From NCBI RefSeq assembly GCF_030317205.1, contig NZ_JASZYB010000003.1:1-64000 (forward strand): a stretch of DNA of 64,000 nt, in the 5' to 3' direction. Below are positions 34,019 to 43,085 of this stretch, piece by piece; the stretch's first letter is position 1, and each line of letters opens with the position of its first letter. Under the pieces are notes generated by a model. It had not been told where the DNA came from and did not search any database. It saw nothing but the letters and a program-made list of their open reading frames with translations. The position numbers and the translations under genes were made by a program. This DNA is from Variovorax sp. J2L1-78 (lineage in GTDB: Bacteria; Pseudomonadota; Gammaproteobacteria; Burkholderiales; Burkholderiaceae_C).

Positions 34019-36805
34019 ATGACCCCCAGCCTCTCGACAGGTTCCGACCCGACCGATGCCCTCGTGCATCCCTCGCCTGCCGCCGAGACGCCGCAGTCCA
34101 CGCTGCCGTTGTCGTCTCATTCGCGCTTCGTGCAACGCCTGCGCCGACGCTATGCCGACGAGCTGCACCTGCTGCCGGCCGGTGCGCCGCTGCGTCCGGC
34201 CATGGCCCAGGCCTACGCGCAACTGCGTGTGCGCGGCGACAGTGCCGCCGATGCGCTGCGCATCGTCCGCCAGCTGGTCATGGAGCGGCTCGTCACGCTC
34301 GATTGCGACGCGCAGGCGCCGCTGGCGGTCGTCACCACGGCCGTCACGCAGCTGGCCGAGTTCGCGCTCGACATCGCCTGCACCGAGAGCGCCGCCGAGC
34401 TCGACGCGCGCCACGGCGCACCCATCGGCCCGGATGGCCGCCGCGCGCAATTCTGGGTCGTGGGCATGGGCAAGCTCGGCGCGCGCGAACTCAACGTGTC
34501 GAGCGACATCGACCTCATCTACCTCTACGACCAGGACGGCGAGACCGCCGGCGACGCGGCCGGCCGCGGCCGCATCTCGAACCACGAGTACTTCGCCCAC
34601 GCGGTCAAGCGCCTCTACGCGCTGATCGGCGACACCACCGAACACGGCTTCGTCTTCCGCGTCGACCTGGCACTGCGGCCCAACGGCAACTCGGGCCCGA
34701 GCGTGGTGTCGGTCGATGCGCTCGAGGAATACCTGCAGGTCCAGGGCCGCGAATGGGAGCGCTTCGCCTGGATGAAGAGCCGCGTGGTCGCACCGGCCTC
34801 GGTCATCGCCGACGGCTCGGCCCAGGCTTTGCGCAGCGTGGTGCTGCCCTTCGTCTTCCGCCGCTACCTCGACTACAGCGTGTTCGATTCGCTGCGCACG
34901 CTGCACCGCCAGATCCGCGAGCAGGCGCTGCGCCGCTGCGCCGGCCGCCCCGAGCGGGCCAACGACGTGAAGCTGTCGCGCGGGGGCATCCGCGAGATCG
35001 AGTTCACCGTGCAACTGCTGCAGGTGGTGCGCGGCGGCCAGTTCCCCGAACTGCGCACCCGCCCGACGCTCGATGCGCTGCAGCGGCTGGCCCGCGCCGG
35101 CCTGATGCCGCAGGAGACGGCCGATACGCTGGCGGCGGCCTACACCTTCCTGCGCCGGGTCGAGCACCGCATCCAGTACCTGGACGACCAGCAGACCCAT
35201 GTGCTGCCGGTCGACGACGAGGACGTGCGCTGGATCGCCCGTTCCCTCGGCCTGGCCGACAGCTGCGTCTTCCTGGCCGAACTCGACAGCCACCGCGAGT
35301 TCGTCGCCGAGGAGTTCGACAAGCTGCTGGGCGGCGACAAGCAATGCGTCGGCTGCAACGGCAAGACCAAGCTCGAGCCGCCGATCGACCTGAACGACCT
35401 GATCGCGCAACTGCCCGCGGCCTTCGGTGCGCGCATGGAACGCTGGCGCGAGAGCCCGCGCATCCTGGCGCTGCGCGACGAGACGCGGGCCCGCCTGCGT
35501 CAGCTGGTGCGTCGCACCGGCCACTGGATCCACGCGGCCGACGGCGACGAGGCCGCCGCGCAGCGCACCGATGCCGCGCTGCGCTGGGCCGACTGGATCG
35601 AGCCGCTGCTGCGCCGTGAGAGCTACCTGGCGCTGCTGGTCGAGCGCCCGACGGTGCAGGAGCGGCTGCTGCGCCTGCTCGGCGCGGCCAAGTGGCCCGC
35701 GCGCTACCTGATGCAGCACCCGGGCGTCATCGACGAACTGGCCAGCGACGAGATGCTGGCGGGCCGCTTCGTCGCGGAGGAATTCGAGCGCGAGCTGGAG
35801 ATGCGCCTGGCCTCGCTGCGCCGTACCGGCGAGGACGACGAGGAACGGCTGCTCAACCTGCTGCGCCATGCGCACCATGCCGAAGTCTTCCGCACCCTGG
35901 CGCGCGATGTCGACGGCCGCATCACGGTCGAGCAGGTGGCCGACGACCTGAGCGCCATGGCCGATACCGTGCTGCGCATCACCGCGCGCTGGTGCTGGCC
36001 GCATGTGCGCAACCGCCACCGCGAGACGCCGCAGTTCGCCATCATCGGCTACGGCAAGCTGGGCGGAAAGGAGCTGGGCTACGGCAGCGACCTGGACATC
36101 GTCTTCGTCTACGAAGACGACGACGAGCGCGCCGGCGAGGTCTATGCGGCCTACGTGCGCAAGCTGATCAACTGGCTCACCGTCAAGACGCGCGAGGGCG
36201 ACCTGTTCGAGATCGACACCGCGCTGAGGCCCAACGGCAACTCCGGCCTGCTCACCACCAGCTTCGCCGCCTACGAGAAGTACCAGTTGGGCCGCGGCGG
36301 CAACACGGCGTGGACCTGGGAGCACCAGGCCATGACGCGTGCCCGCTTCGTGCTGGGCGACCCGGCCCTGGGCGCGCGCTTCGACCGCGTGCGCGACGCC
36401 GTCATCTGCGCGCCACGGGACCGCGATGCGCTCAAGGCCGAGATCGTGGCGATGCGCGACAAGGTGCGCGCGGCGCACCCGGTCAAGGCCGGGCGCTTCG
36501 ACGTCAAGCACAGCCCGGGCGGCATGGTCGATGCGGAATTCGCCGTGCAGTACCTGGTGCTGTCGCAGGCCTGCCTGCACCCCGAGCTGGTACCCAACCT
36601 CGGCAACATCGCGCTACTGCAGCGCGCCGAGGCGACCGGCCTGCTGCCCGACGACGTCGGCCGCAGCGCGGCGGTTGCCTACCGCGAACTGCGCCGCGTG
36701 CAGCACCGCGCCCGGCTCAACGAAGAGCCCACGCAGGTGCTGCTGCCCGGCCTGGCGGCGGAGCGCGAGGCCATGCTGGCGCTGTGGCATGCGGTCTTCG
36801 GCTGA
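34019..36805 (+). CDS. glnE: Bifunctional glutamine synthetase adenylyltransferase/adenylyl-removing enzyme
   Basis: This 928-residue protein has normal length. The two nucleotidyltransferase domains carry matching signatures: GMGKLGARELNVSSDIDLIY (about residue 150, adenylyl-removing half) and GYGKLGGKELGYGSDLDIVF (about 680, adenylylating half). Each is followed by a linker and helical region (SRGGIREIEF, and SPGGMVDAEF near the C-terminus). It adenylylates glutamine synthetase when nitrogen is plentiful and reverses this under PII control. It is divergent from yhdP and overlaps the next gene by 17 bases. Confidence 0.97.
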   Translation: MTPSLSTGSDPTDALVHPSPAAETPQSTLPLSSHSRFVQRLRRRYADELHLLPAGAPLRPAMAQAYAQLRVRGDSAADALRIVRQLVMERLVTLDCDAQAPLAVVTTAVTQLAEFALDIACTESAAELDARHGAPIGPDGRRAQFWVVGMGKLGARELNVSSDIDLIYLYDQDGETAGDAAGRGRISNHEYFAHAVKRLYALIGDTTEHGFVFRVDLALRPNGNSGPSVVSVDALEEYLQVQGREWERFAWMKSRVVAPASVIADGSAQALRSVVLPFVFRRYLDYSVFDSLRTLHRQIREQALRRCAGRPERANDVKLSRGGIREIEFTVQLLQVVRGGQFPELRTRPTLDALQRLARAGLMPQETADTLAAAYTFLRRVEHRIQYLDDQQTHVLPVDDEDVRWIARSLGLADSCVFLAELDSHREFVAEEFDKLLGGDKQCVGCNGKTKLEPPIDLNDLIAQLPAAFGARMERWRESPRILALRDETRARLRQLVRRTGHWIHAADGDEAAAQRTDAALRWADWIEPLLRRESYLALLVERPTVQERLLRLLGAAKWPARYLMQHPGVIDELASDEMLAGRFVAEEFERELEMRLASLRRTGEDDEERLLNLLRHAHHAEVFRTLARDVDGRITVEQVADDLSAMADTVLRITARWCWPHVRNRHRETPQFAIIGYGKLGGKELGYGSDLDIVFVYEDDDERAGEVYAAYVRKLINWLTVKTREGDLFEIDTALRPNGNSGLLTTSFAAYEKYQLGRGGNTAWTWEHQAMTRARFVLGDPALGARFDRVRDAVICAPRDRDALKAEIVAMRDKVRAAHPVKAGRFDVKHSPGGMVDAEFAVQYLVLSQACLHPELVPNLGNIALLQRAEATGLLPDDVGRSAAVAYRELRRVQHRARLNEEPTQVLLPGLAAEREAMLALWHAVFG

Positions 36806-37877
36806 ACGGACGCCTTCGTGCAACGGCCGTGCCGCGCTGGCGTTGATCGGCGTGGCCTTGGTGCTGGCCGGCTGCGCGAGCAGCCCCAAGGGCGGGTCCT
36901 TCGGTCGCGACGGTGCACCGGCGACGCCGCCCTCGAACCTGGGCGCCGTGCCCGATGCCGAGCCGCGCGTCGAACCCATTCGCGGCAGCGGCGGCACCAG
37001 CAAGCCGTACACCGTGCTCGGCCGCGCCTACGTGCCGATCACCGACGACCGGCCGTTCCGCGAATCGGGCCTCGCCTCCTGGTACGGCACCAAATTCCAC
37101 AGCCAGTCGACCGCCAGCGGCGAGCCCTACGACATGTACGCGATGACCGCCGCGCACAAGACGCTGCCGCTGCCGAGCTACGTGCGCGTGCGCAACCCGG
37201 CCAACGGCCGCGAAGTGATCGTGCGCGTGAACGACCGCGGCCCGTTCCACGACGGGCGCGTGATCGACCTGAGCTACACGGCGGCGCTCAAGCTCGACCT
37301 GCTGCGCGGCGTCGCGCCGGTGGAGATCGAGCGGCTGACGAACGAGGACATCCGCACCGGCGCCTGGCGCCGTGGCGGCGACACGATGCTGGCGGCGGCG
37401 CCGGCCGTCGGCACGGCGGTGTCGGTGCCTTCGGGCTGGACCGCCAACGTCGCAGCGACGCCCATCGAAGCGGCGGCTTCCGAGGCGTCGGCGCAGGCCG
37501 TCGTCTCCGCGGCACCGCCCCCGCCCGCGCCGCTGGTCGTGACCGAGCTGCCGCCGATGGCGCCCATCGCGTCGGTGCCGGCCGCCGCGTCCATGGCGTC
37601 GACTGCAACGCAGACGGTCGATGCGCCAGCGAGCGTCGCGCCCGCCGGCTTCTGGGTCCAGCTCGGCGCCTTCCGCGAACGCGACGGCGCCGAGAGCCTG
37701 CGCACCCGTGCGTCGCGCGGCCTGCCGACATTGGCGCCGCTGCTGCGTGTCTTCACCGACGCCGAAACGCACCGGCTGCAGGCTGGCCCCTTCGCCACGC
37801 GCGAGGCGGCGTCGGCCACCGTCGCGCAGGTGCGCGACGAGCTGCGCATGGCGGCGATCGTCGTCGAGCGCCGATGA
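36789..37877 (+). CDS. rlpA: Septal ring lytic transglycosylase RlpA family lipoprotein
   Basis: This 362-residue protein has a lipoprotein signal (ALALIGVALVLAGCASS, cysteine about residue 26). The double-psi beta-barrel RlpA domain contains GLASWYGTKFHSQSTASGE (about 94-112) and RVNDRGPFHDGRVIDLS (about 145). A long alanine-proline linker and a SPOR domain follow (GFWVQLGAFRERDGAESLR, about 290 onward). RlpA cleaves denuded glycan at the division septum. The ATG lies inside the end of glnE in another frame; no later in-frame ATG precedes the signal peptide. Confidence 0.93.
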   Translation: MRSSAERTPSCNGRAALALIGVALVLAGCASSPKGGSFGRDGAPATPPSNLGAVPDAEPRVEPIRGSGGTSKPYTVLGRAYVPITDDRPFRESGLASWYGTKFHSQSTASGEPYDMYAMTAAHKTLPLPSYVRVRNPANGREVIVRVNDRGPFHDGRVIDLSYTAALKLDLLRGVAPVEIERLTNEDIRTGAWRRGGDTMLAAAPAVGTAVSVPSGWTANVAATPIEAAASEASAQAVVSAAPPPPAPLVVTELPPMAPIASVPAAASMASTATQTVDAPASVAPAGFWVQLGAFRERDGAESLRTRASRGLPTLAPLLRVFTDAETHRLQAGPFATREAASATVAQVRDELRMAAIVVERR

Positions 37878-37880
37878 GGC

Positions 37881-38339
37881 TTATTCGATCGGCTTGTCGG
37901 CCACGGGCAGGTGCATACCGACGCCCAGCCGGTTCCACGCATTGATCTGCGCGATCAGTACCGTCAGGTCGACGATCTCCTGGTCGCTGAAGACGGCCTG
38001 TAATTGCGCGAAGTCGGCATCGCGATCGCCATGGTCCTCGACCAGGCGCGTGATGCTCTCGGCCCAGTTCAGCGCGGCGCGCTCGCGGGCGTCGTAGAAG
38101 CCGACTTCGCGCCAGGTGGCGATGCTGTTGATGTGCTGCCAGGGCGCACCGGCCTTGCGCAGGTCGCGCACGTGCATGTCGAGGCAGAAGGCGCAGCCGT
38201 TGAGCTGCGAGACGCGGGTCTGGACGATCTCGTACAGGCGCTGGCCGAGGGTATGGGTGGCGATGGCGCCGTTGACGCCGAGCATGGCCTGGTAGGCCTT
38301 GGGCGCGATCTTGAACCAGGGGAGGCGGGGGCTGTTCAT
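37881..38339 (-). CDS. Carboxymuconolactone decarboxylase/AhpD-like protein, ECF41 partner
   Basis: This 152-residue CMD-fold protein has the redox motif LNGCAFCLDMHVRDLRKAG (CxxC about residues 49-52), as in the AhpD-like peroxidase group. AAAGGAAACCACC precedes the ATG. The gene follows an ECF41-type sigma gene on the same strand. A sequence fitting the ECF41 promoter lies between them, so it is very probably the sigma factor's direct target. The family handles peroxides or small electrophiles; the physiological substrate is unknown. Confidence 0.9.
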   Translation of the reverse strand: MNSPRLPWFKIAPKAYQAMLGVNGAIATHTLGQRLYEIVQTRVSQLNGCAFCLDMHVRDLRKAGAPWQHINSIATWREVGFYDARERAALNWAESITRLVEDHGDRDADFAQLQAVFSDQEIVDLTVLIAQINAWNRLGVGMHLPVADKPIE

Positions 38340-38377
38340 GGTGGTTTCCTTTGCTTGAAAAGTGATGACACCCTCAA

Positions 38378-38404
38378 GACGCGCCAGCCCTCCGGTTTGT
38401 GACG
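38378..38404 (-). promoter_or_regulatory. ECF41-type promoter
   Basis: On the minus strand CGTCACA (38404-38398), exactly 16 bases and CGTC (38381-38378) fit the published ECF41 pattern TGTCACA-N16-CGTC with one mismatch. It lies between the sigma gene and its partner. Confidence 0.75.
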
Positions 38405-38405
38405 C

Positions 38406-39296
38406 TCAGCGTGAAAATTCTGCGGCGATGCGGGCCAGCTTGTCCGGATTGCGCTGGGCATGGATGCGCACGATGCGCTCGCCGTCCCATTCGATGCCCT
38501 GCACCGATTCCAGCACGCCGTCGACCCAGCGCAGCAGGCCGGGGACGCCGTTCACGTCGACCACCTCGATGCGCACCGCGCCGGGAAAGCGCCGCGCCAC
38601 GGCGAAATAGATCTGCGCCACGCGCTGGCCACCGACGACCGGCTGGCCGAAGGACGGCACCTTGCCGCCGCCGTCGCCGATGATCGCGACGTCTTCCGTC
38701 AGCAGCGCCTTGAGCGCATGCAGGTCGCCCCGCTGCGCCGCGTCCGCAAAGCCCCGGAGCAATCGCAGATGGATATCGCGCGGCACCGCCTGTTTCGGGC
38801 GATCGTCCTCGCGCACCTGCGTCTTCGCGCGGTGCACCAGCTGGCGGCAGGCCGCCTGGGATTTGCCCAGCGTCTGCGCGATCTCGTCGTAGTCCACCTC
38901 GAAGACCTCGCGCAGCAGGAAGGCGGCTCGCGCCTCCGGCGCCAGTCGCTCCAGCACCGTGAGGAAAGCCATCGAGAGGTCCTCGGCGCGGCCCAGCAAC
39001 TGTTCGGGCGTGGCCGGGCCCTCCGGGTCGTCATTCACGAACGGCTCCGGCAGCCAGGTGCCGACGTAGTGCGTGCGCTGCGCCTGGGCGGCGCGCAGCC
39101 GGTCGATGGCGATGCGGGTGGTCACGGTGACGAGCCAGGCCTCGGCGCTCTCGAGCGCGTCGTGCGCCGCCTCGTTCCAGCGCAGCCAGGCGTCCTGCAC
39201 CACGTCCTCGGCCTCCGCCACGGAGCCCAGCATGCGGTAGGCGATGCCCTTCAGCCGAGGGCGGTGGCGGTCGAAGGCGAGGGTGGCGGCGTCCAT
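38406..39296 (-). CDS. ECF41-type RNA polymerase sigma factor with SnoaL-like tail
   Basis: This 296-residue protein has region 2 (LKGIAYRMLGSVAEAEDVVQDAWLRW, about residues 17-42) and region 4 (LSMAFLTVLERLAPEARAAFLL and DYDEIAQTLGKSQAACRQLVHRA, about 110-160). Instead of an anti-sigma gene there is a fused C-terminal SnoaL/NTF2-like domain (about 180-290), the hallmark of ECF41 (SigJ-like) factors, where it tunes activity. The start MDAATLAFDRHRP is preferred over one nine codons upstream. Its partner gene and promoter are directly downstream. Confidence 0.93.
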   Translation of the reverse strand: MDAATLAFDRHRPRLKGIAYRMLGSVAEAEDVVQDAWLRWNEAAHDALESAEAWLVTVTTRIAIDRLRAAQAQRTHYVGTWLPEPFVNDDPEGPATPEQLLGRAEDLSMAFLTVLERLAPEARAAFLLREVFEVDYDEIAQTLGKSQAACRQLVHRAKTQVREDDRPKQAVPRDIHLRLLRGFADAAQRGDLHALKALLTEDVAIIGDGGGKVPSFGQPVVGGQRVAQIYFAVARRFPGAVRIEVVDVNGVPGLLRWVDGVLESVQGIEWDGERIVRIHAQRNPDKLARIAAEFSR

Positions 39297-39345
39297 GCGG
39301 CGATGATGGCACCGCCCGCCCACGGCGCCATCCGGAGGGTCGCCC

Positions 39346-40203
39346 TCAGGCGCCTTGGTACTCTGGCTTCGGGCCGAGCGCGGCGGCCAGTTCCTTGCGG
39401 TACTTGTTGAGTTCCTGCACGCTCTTGAAGCTGCGGTTCATCAGCAGGCTCAGGTTGTGCAGGATGCGCTCGCCGACCTTGGTCTCCCACACGGCGTCGA
39501 ACTTGATCTGGTTGTCGAGCCAGTGCTCGAGCCAGTCCGGGTCGGGCATGCGGCTCTGGATGGTGTCGTTCGGGAACAGGGCCTTGCTGACGTGCAGGTT
39601 GGTCGGGTGCAGCGCCTGGGCTGTGCGGCGCGCGCTGGCCATCAGCACGCCGACCTTGGTGAAGGCGGCGCGGGCCTCGTCGCCGAACTTCTCCATGGCG
39701 CGCTTCATGTAGCGCAGGTAGGCGCCGCCGTGGCGGGCCTCGTCCTGGCTCAGCGTGGTGTAGATGTGCTTGATCACCGGCTCCGTGTGCCACTCGGCGG
39801 CCCGGCGGTACCAGTGGTTCAGGCGGATCTCGCCGCAGAAATGCAGCATCAGCGTTTCCAGCGGCGGCGCCGGGTCGAAGTCGAAGCGGATGTCGTGCAG
39901 TTCCTGCTCGGTCGGTGCGTGCTGTGGGCTGAAGCGCTTGAGGTATTCCATCAGCACCAGCGAATGCTTCTGCTCCTCGAAGAACCAGATCGACATGAAG
40001 GCGGAGAAATCGCTGTCGTGCCGGTTGTCGCGCAGGAACATCTCGGTGGCCGGCAGCGCCGCCCATTCCGTGATGGCGTTCATCTTGATGGTTTGGGCCT
40101 GTTCGTCCGACAGCTTGGTGCCGTCGAACGACTGCCAGGGAATGTCCTTGTCCATGTCCCAGCGGACGGACTCGAGCTGTCTGAAGAGTTCTGGATAGAG
40201 CAT
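39346..40203 (-). CDS. Ferritin-like diiron protein of unknown function
   Basis: This 285-residue protein is predicted all-helical with no signal peptide. Two helix motifs supply a diiron site: a first carboxylate region (WAALPATE) with FFEEQKHSLVLMEYL (about residues 74-88), then CGEIRLNHWYRR with LSQDEARHGGAYLRYM (about 150-165). The E...EExxH...E...ExxH order matches ferritin-like oxygenases and acyl-ACP-desaturase-like proteins. I do not recognise a named function. It is a single gene; a 612-base stretch without a gene lies upstream. Confidence 0.75.
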   Translation of the reverse strand: MLYPELFRQLESVRWDMDKDIPWQSFDGTKLSDEQAQTIKMNAITEWAALPATEMFLRDNRHDSDFSAFMSIWFFEEQKHSLVLMEYLKRFSPQHAPTEQELHDIRFDFDPAPPLETLMLHFCGEIRLNHWYRRAAEWHTEPVIKHIYTTLSQDEARHGGAYLRYMKRAMEKFGDEARAAFTKVGVLMASARRTAQALHPTNLHVSKALFPNDTIQSRMPDPDWLEHWLDNQIKFDAVWETKVGERILHNLSLLMNRSFKSVQELNKYRKELAAALGPKPEYQGA

Positions 40204-40815
40204 GGTCGTCCTTCGTGAGCCGGCGCATTCTAGTGTCGCGATGTGACTGCGCGAACCGGCTTCAAAAACACGAGCCTAAGCGCCCCAGCAAGGGGCCGCG
40301 TCATCCACCCTGGGCCTCGCAGGGTCGGACGGCACGCCGCGTCGCGAAGCAATTGGTCACAAAACCCCGGCGCGACATGGGGAACCCGGTTCCTCGGCTG
40401 GCGCTCATACCGGCTCGTGCTCTTCAGGAGTCCACTGTTTTCATGTTGCGAGGTCTTCGTGGCGCTGTCATGGTGCCGCGTTGAAATCCCGGAGCGATTC
40501 TCCTCCTCCTCCCTCCTCCCTCCTTCGCCCGGGGCGCCTCGCAACATTTTTGTCTACCCGACGCGCCCGTTCTGGGCGCGTTCCCGCGATCCCACGCTGC
40601 ACCTGTTCCTGCCCTTTGGCAGGGCAGCGTGCCGTGGCGCCTCCGGAATGCCCCGAGGCGTTCCGCGGGGAAGGTCCCGATGCGCTGCGGCCTGCCGAAT
40701 ACAATGCTCGGTGCTGCGCGCAGCTCCCTGCTGCGCGCCGTGGTCGCCCATCGCGGCCACGTAGGCGCGAACTCCGTCCGCGCTCTTTCTACTCTCTCTT
40801 CTGCTGGAGACTCTC
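40204..40815. other. Long non-coding stretch upstream of yajC
   Basis: No supported gene was found in 612 bases. Visible elements are a small hairpin (GCCCC-AGCAA-GGGGC, 40282-40296), a short palindrome GGAACC-C-GGTTCC near 40380, a pyrimidine-rich tract at about 40500-40530, and a sigma-70 -10-like TACAAT at 40700-40705 that could start the yajC-secD-secF transcript. No tRNA-like fold was found. In many relatives queA and tgt precede yajC; they are not here. Confidence 0.5.
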
Positions 40816-41148
40816 TTGTTCATTTCCTCTGCTTTCGCCCAGACCGCACCGGCCGCTGCCGCGGGCGGCGACATGTTGTCCTCGCTGGGCAGCATGCTGC
40901 CGCTGGTGCTCATGTTCGTGGTGCTGTACTTCGTCATGATCCGTCCGCAGATGAAGCGCCAGAAGGAAGCACGCGCCATGATCGAAGCACTGGCCAAGGG
41001 CGACGAAGTGGCCACGGCCGGCGGCCTGCTGGGCAAGATCACCTCGCTGGGTGACCAGTACCTCGGCCTGGAGATCGCCGGCGGCGTGGAAGTCAAGATC
41101 CAGCGTACCGCCGTGGTCCAGGTGCTGCCCAAGGGCGCCATCAAGTAA
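40816..41148 (+). CDS. yajC: Sec translocase accessory subunit YajC
   Basis: This 110-residue protein starts at TTG (MFISSAFAQT), with GGAGA just upstream. It has one membrane helix (LGSMLPLVLMFVVLYFVMIR, about residues 24-43), then MKRQKEARAMIEALAKGDEV and a small beta domain (TAGGLLGKITSLGDQYLGLE). YajC binds SecDF and assists protein export. It is followed 41 bases later by secD. A short perfect hairpin (TGCGGC/GCCGCA, 41163-41177) lies in that gap. Confidence 0.95.
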   Translation: MFISSAFAQTAPAAAAGGDMLSSLGSMLPLVLMFVVLYFVMIRPQMKRQKEARAMIEALAKGDEVATAGGLLGKITSLGDQYLGLEIAGGVEVKIQRTAVVQVLPKGAIK

Positions 41149-41189
41149 GTTGTGTCAGTCCATGCGGCACTGCCGCACAAAGCGCGATC

Positions 41190-43073
41190 ATGAACCGTTA
41201 CCCGGTGTGGAAGTACGCGATCATCGTGATCGTGCTGCTGGTGGGGCTCGTCTATGCCCTGCCCAATTTCTTCGGCGAGGCCCCTGCGGTGCAGGTGTCG
41301 GCGGCCAAGGCGACCGTGAAGGTCGACGCGGGCACGCAGGCCCGCGTGCAGGAAGCGCTCAAGGCCGGCGGCCTGACGCCCGACATGCTGACCCTGGACG
41401 CCACCTCGGTGCGCGCCCGCTTCGTCACCACCGACGACCAGCTCAAGGCGCGTGACGTCCTGCAGCGCGCGTTCGTGCCCGACGCCAGCGACCCGCCCTA
41501 CGTGGTGGCGCTCAACCTGGTGTCGCGTTCGCCGACCTGGCTGACGGCGCTGCACGCCTTCCCGATGTACCTGGGCCTGGACTTGCGCGGTGGGGTCGAC
41601 TTCCTGCTGCAGGTCGACATGAAGGGCGCGATCGACAAGCGGGCCGAGTCCTTCGCCGGCGACCTGCGCACCAGCCTGCGCGACAAGAACATCCGCGGCA
41701 GCGCGGTGAGCCGCAACGGCCAGACCATCGAGGTCCGGTTCCGCGACGCGGCCAGCCTCCAGGCGGCCAAGCAGCTGGTGCAGGACCAGTTCGCGGACCT
41801 TTCCACCGTCGACAGCCAGGAAGGCAGCGACTGGAAGCTGACCGCCTCGATCAAGCCCGAGGCGGCCCGCCGTCTGCAGGACGCGGCGCTCAAGCAGAAC
41901 ATCACCACGCTGCACAACCGGATCAACGAACTCGGCGTGGCCGAGCCGGTGATCCAGCAGCAGGGCATCGACCGCATCGTCGTGCAGCTGCCCGGCGTGC
42001 AGGACACGGCCAAGGCCAAGGACATCCTGGGCCGCACCGCCACGCTCGAGATGCGCCTGGTCGACGAATCGACCGAAGGCCGCGCGGCGGAGCTGGGCAA
42101 CGGACCGGTGCCGTTCGGCTCGGAACGCTTTCTCGACCGCGAAGGGCGAGCCATCATCGTCAAGAAGCAGGTGCTGGTCACCGGCGAGAACCTGACCGAC
42201 GCGCAGCCCGGCTTCGACTCGCAGACCCAGCAACCGAAGGTCGACCTGACGATGGACGCGAAGGGCGGCCGCATCATGCGCGACGTCAGCCGCGACAACT
42301 ATCGCAAGCGCATGGCCATGCTGATCTTCGAGAAGGGCAAGGGCGAGGTGCTCACGGCCCCGTCGATCAACGGCGAGCTGGGCAACCGCTTCCAGATTTC
42401 CGGCTCGATGAGCGTGGTGGAAGCCAACGACCTGGCGCTGCTGCTGCGTGCCGGCTCGCTGGCCGCGCCGATGGAGATCATCCAGGAACGCACCATCGGT
42501 CCGAGCCTGGGGGCCGACAACATCAACAAGGGCTTCAAGAGCGTGATGTACGGCTTCATCGCCATCATGGTCTTCATGTGCGCCTACTACGCGCTGTTCG
42601 GCGTGTTCTCGTCGATCGCGCTGGCCGTCAACCTGCTGCTGCTGGTCGCCATCTTGTCGATGCTGCAGGCCACGCTCACGCTGCCTGGCATCGCGGCCAT
42701 GGCGCTGGCCATCGGCGTGGCGATCGACTCCAACGTGCTGATCAACGAGCGCGTGCGCGAAGAGCTGCGCAACGGCGCCTCGCCGCAGGCGGCCATCCAT
42801 GCCGGCTACGACCGCGCCTGGGGCACCATCCTCGACTCCAATGTGACGACGCTGATCGCCGGCGTGGCGTTGCTGGCCTTCGGCTCGGGCCCGGTGCGCG
42901 GCTTCGCGGTGGTGCACTGCATCGGCATCGTGACCTCGATGTTCTCGGCCGTGTTCTTCTCGCGCGGCCTGGTGAACCTCTGGTACGGCGGCAAGAAGAA
43001 GCTCAAGACCGTGTCGATCGGCACGGTGTGGCGGCCCAAGACCGACGGCACGGCCGTGGTCGAAGCGAAATAA
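41190..43073 (+). CDS. secD: Protein translocase subunit SecD
   Basis: This 627-residue protein has an N-terminal membrane segment (IIVIVLLVGLVYALPNFF, about residues 11-28), the motif LGLDLRGGVDFLLQVD (about 129) and the large periplasmic P1 domain. Five C-terminal membrane segments (about 450-610) include the conserved IGVAIDSNVLINERVREELR (about 510). SecD with SecF uses the proton gradient to pull proteins across the inner membrane. Length is usual for Burkholderiales. It is 12 bases before secF. Confidence 0.98.
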   Translation: MNRYPVWKYAIIVIVLLVGLVYALPNFFGEAPAVQVSAAKATVKVDAGTQARVQEALKAGGLTPDMLTLDATSVRARFVTTDDQLKARDVLQRAFVPDASDPPYVVALNLVSRSPTWLTALHAFPMYLGLDLRGGVDFLLQVDMKGAIDKRAESFAGDLRTSLRDKNIRGSAVSRNGQTIEVRFRDAASLQAAKQLVQDQFADLSTVDSQEGSDWKLTASIKPEAARRLQDAALKQNITTLHNRINELGVAEPVIQQQGIDRIVVQLPGVQDTAKAKDILGRTATLEMRLVDESTEGRAAELGNGPVPFGSERFLDREGRAIIVKKQVLVTGENLTDAQPGFDSQTQQPKVDLTMDAKGGRIMRDVSRDNYRKRMAMLIFEKGKGEVLTAPSINGELGNRFQISGSMSVVEANDLALLLRAGSLAAPMEIIQERTIGPSLGADNINKGFKSVMYGFIAIMVFMCAYYALFGVFSSIALAVNLLLLVAILSMLQATLTLPGIAAMALAIGVAIDSNVLINERVREELRNGASPQAAIHAGYDRAWGTILDSNVTTLIAGVALLAFGSGPVRGFAVVHCIGIVTSMFSAVFFSRGLVNLWYGGKKKLKTVSIGTVWRPKTDGTAVVEAK

Positions 43074-43085
43074 GGGGCGCAGGCC

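Noticed and set aside
34019..36580. Very long open frame on the minus strand continuing the yhdP frame upstream through glnE
   Set aside because: It is antisense to glnE, whose full motif set is on the plus strand. The translated sequence has the arginine/alanine/valine bias of a shadow frame and no family resemblance.
40260..40480. Possible tRNA or small coding gene near the hairpin at 40282
   Set aside because: No cloverleaf, no CCA-compatible acceptor stem and no ribosome-site-supported frame longer than a few codons could be found.
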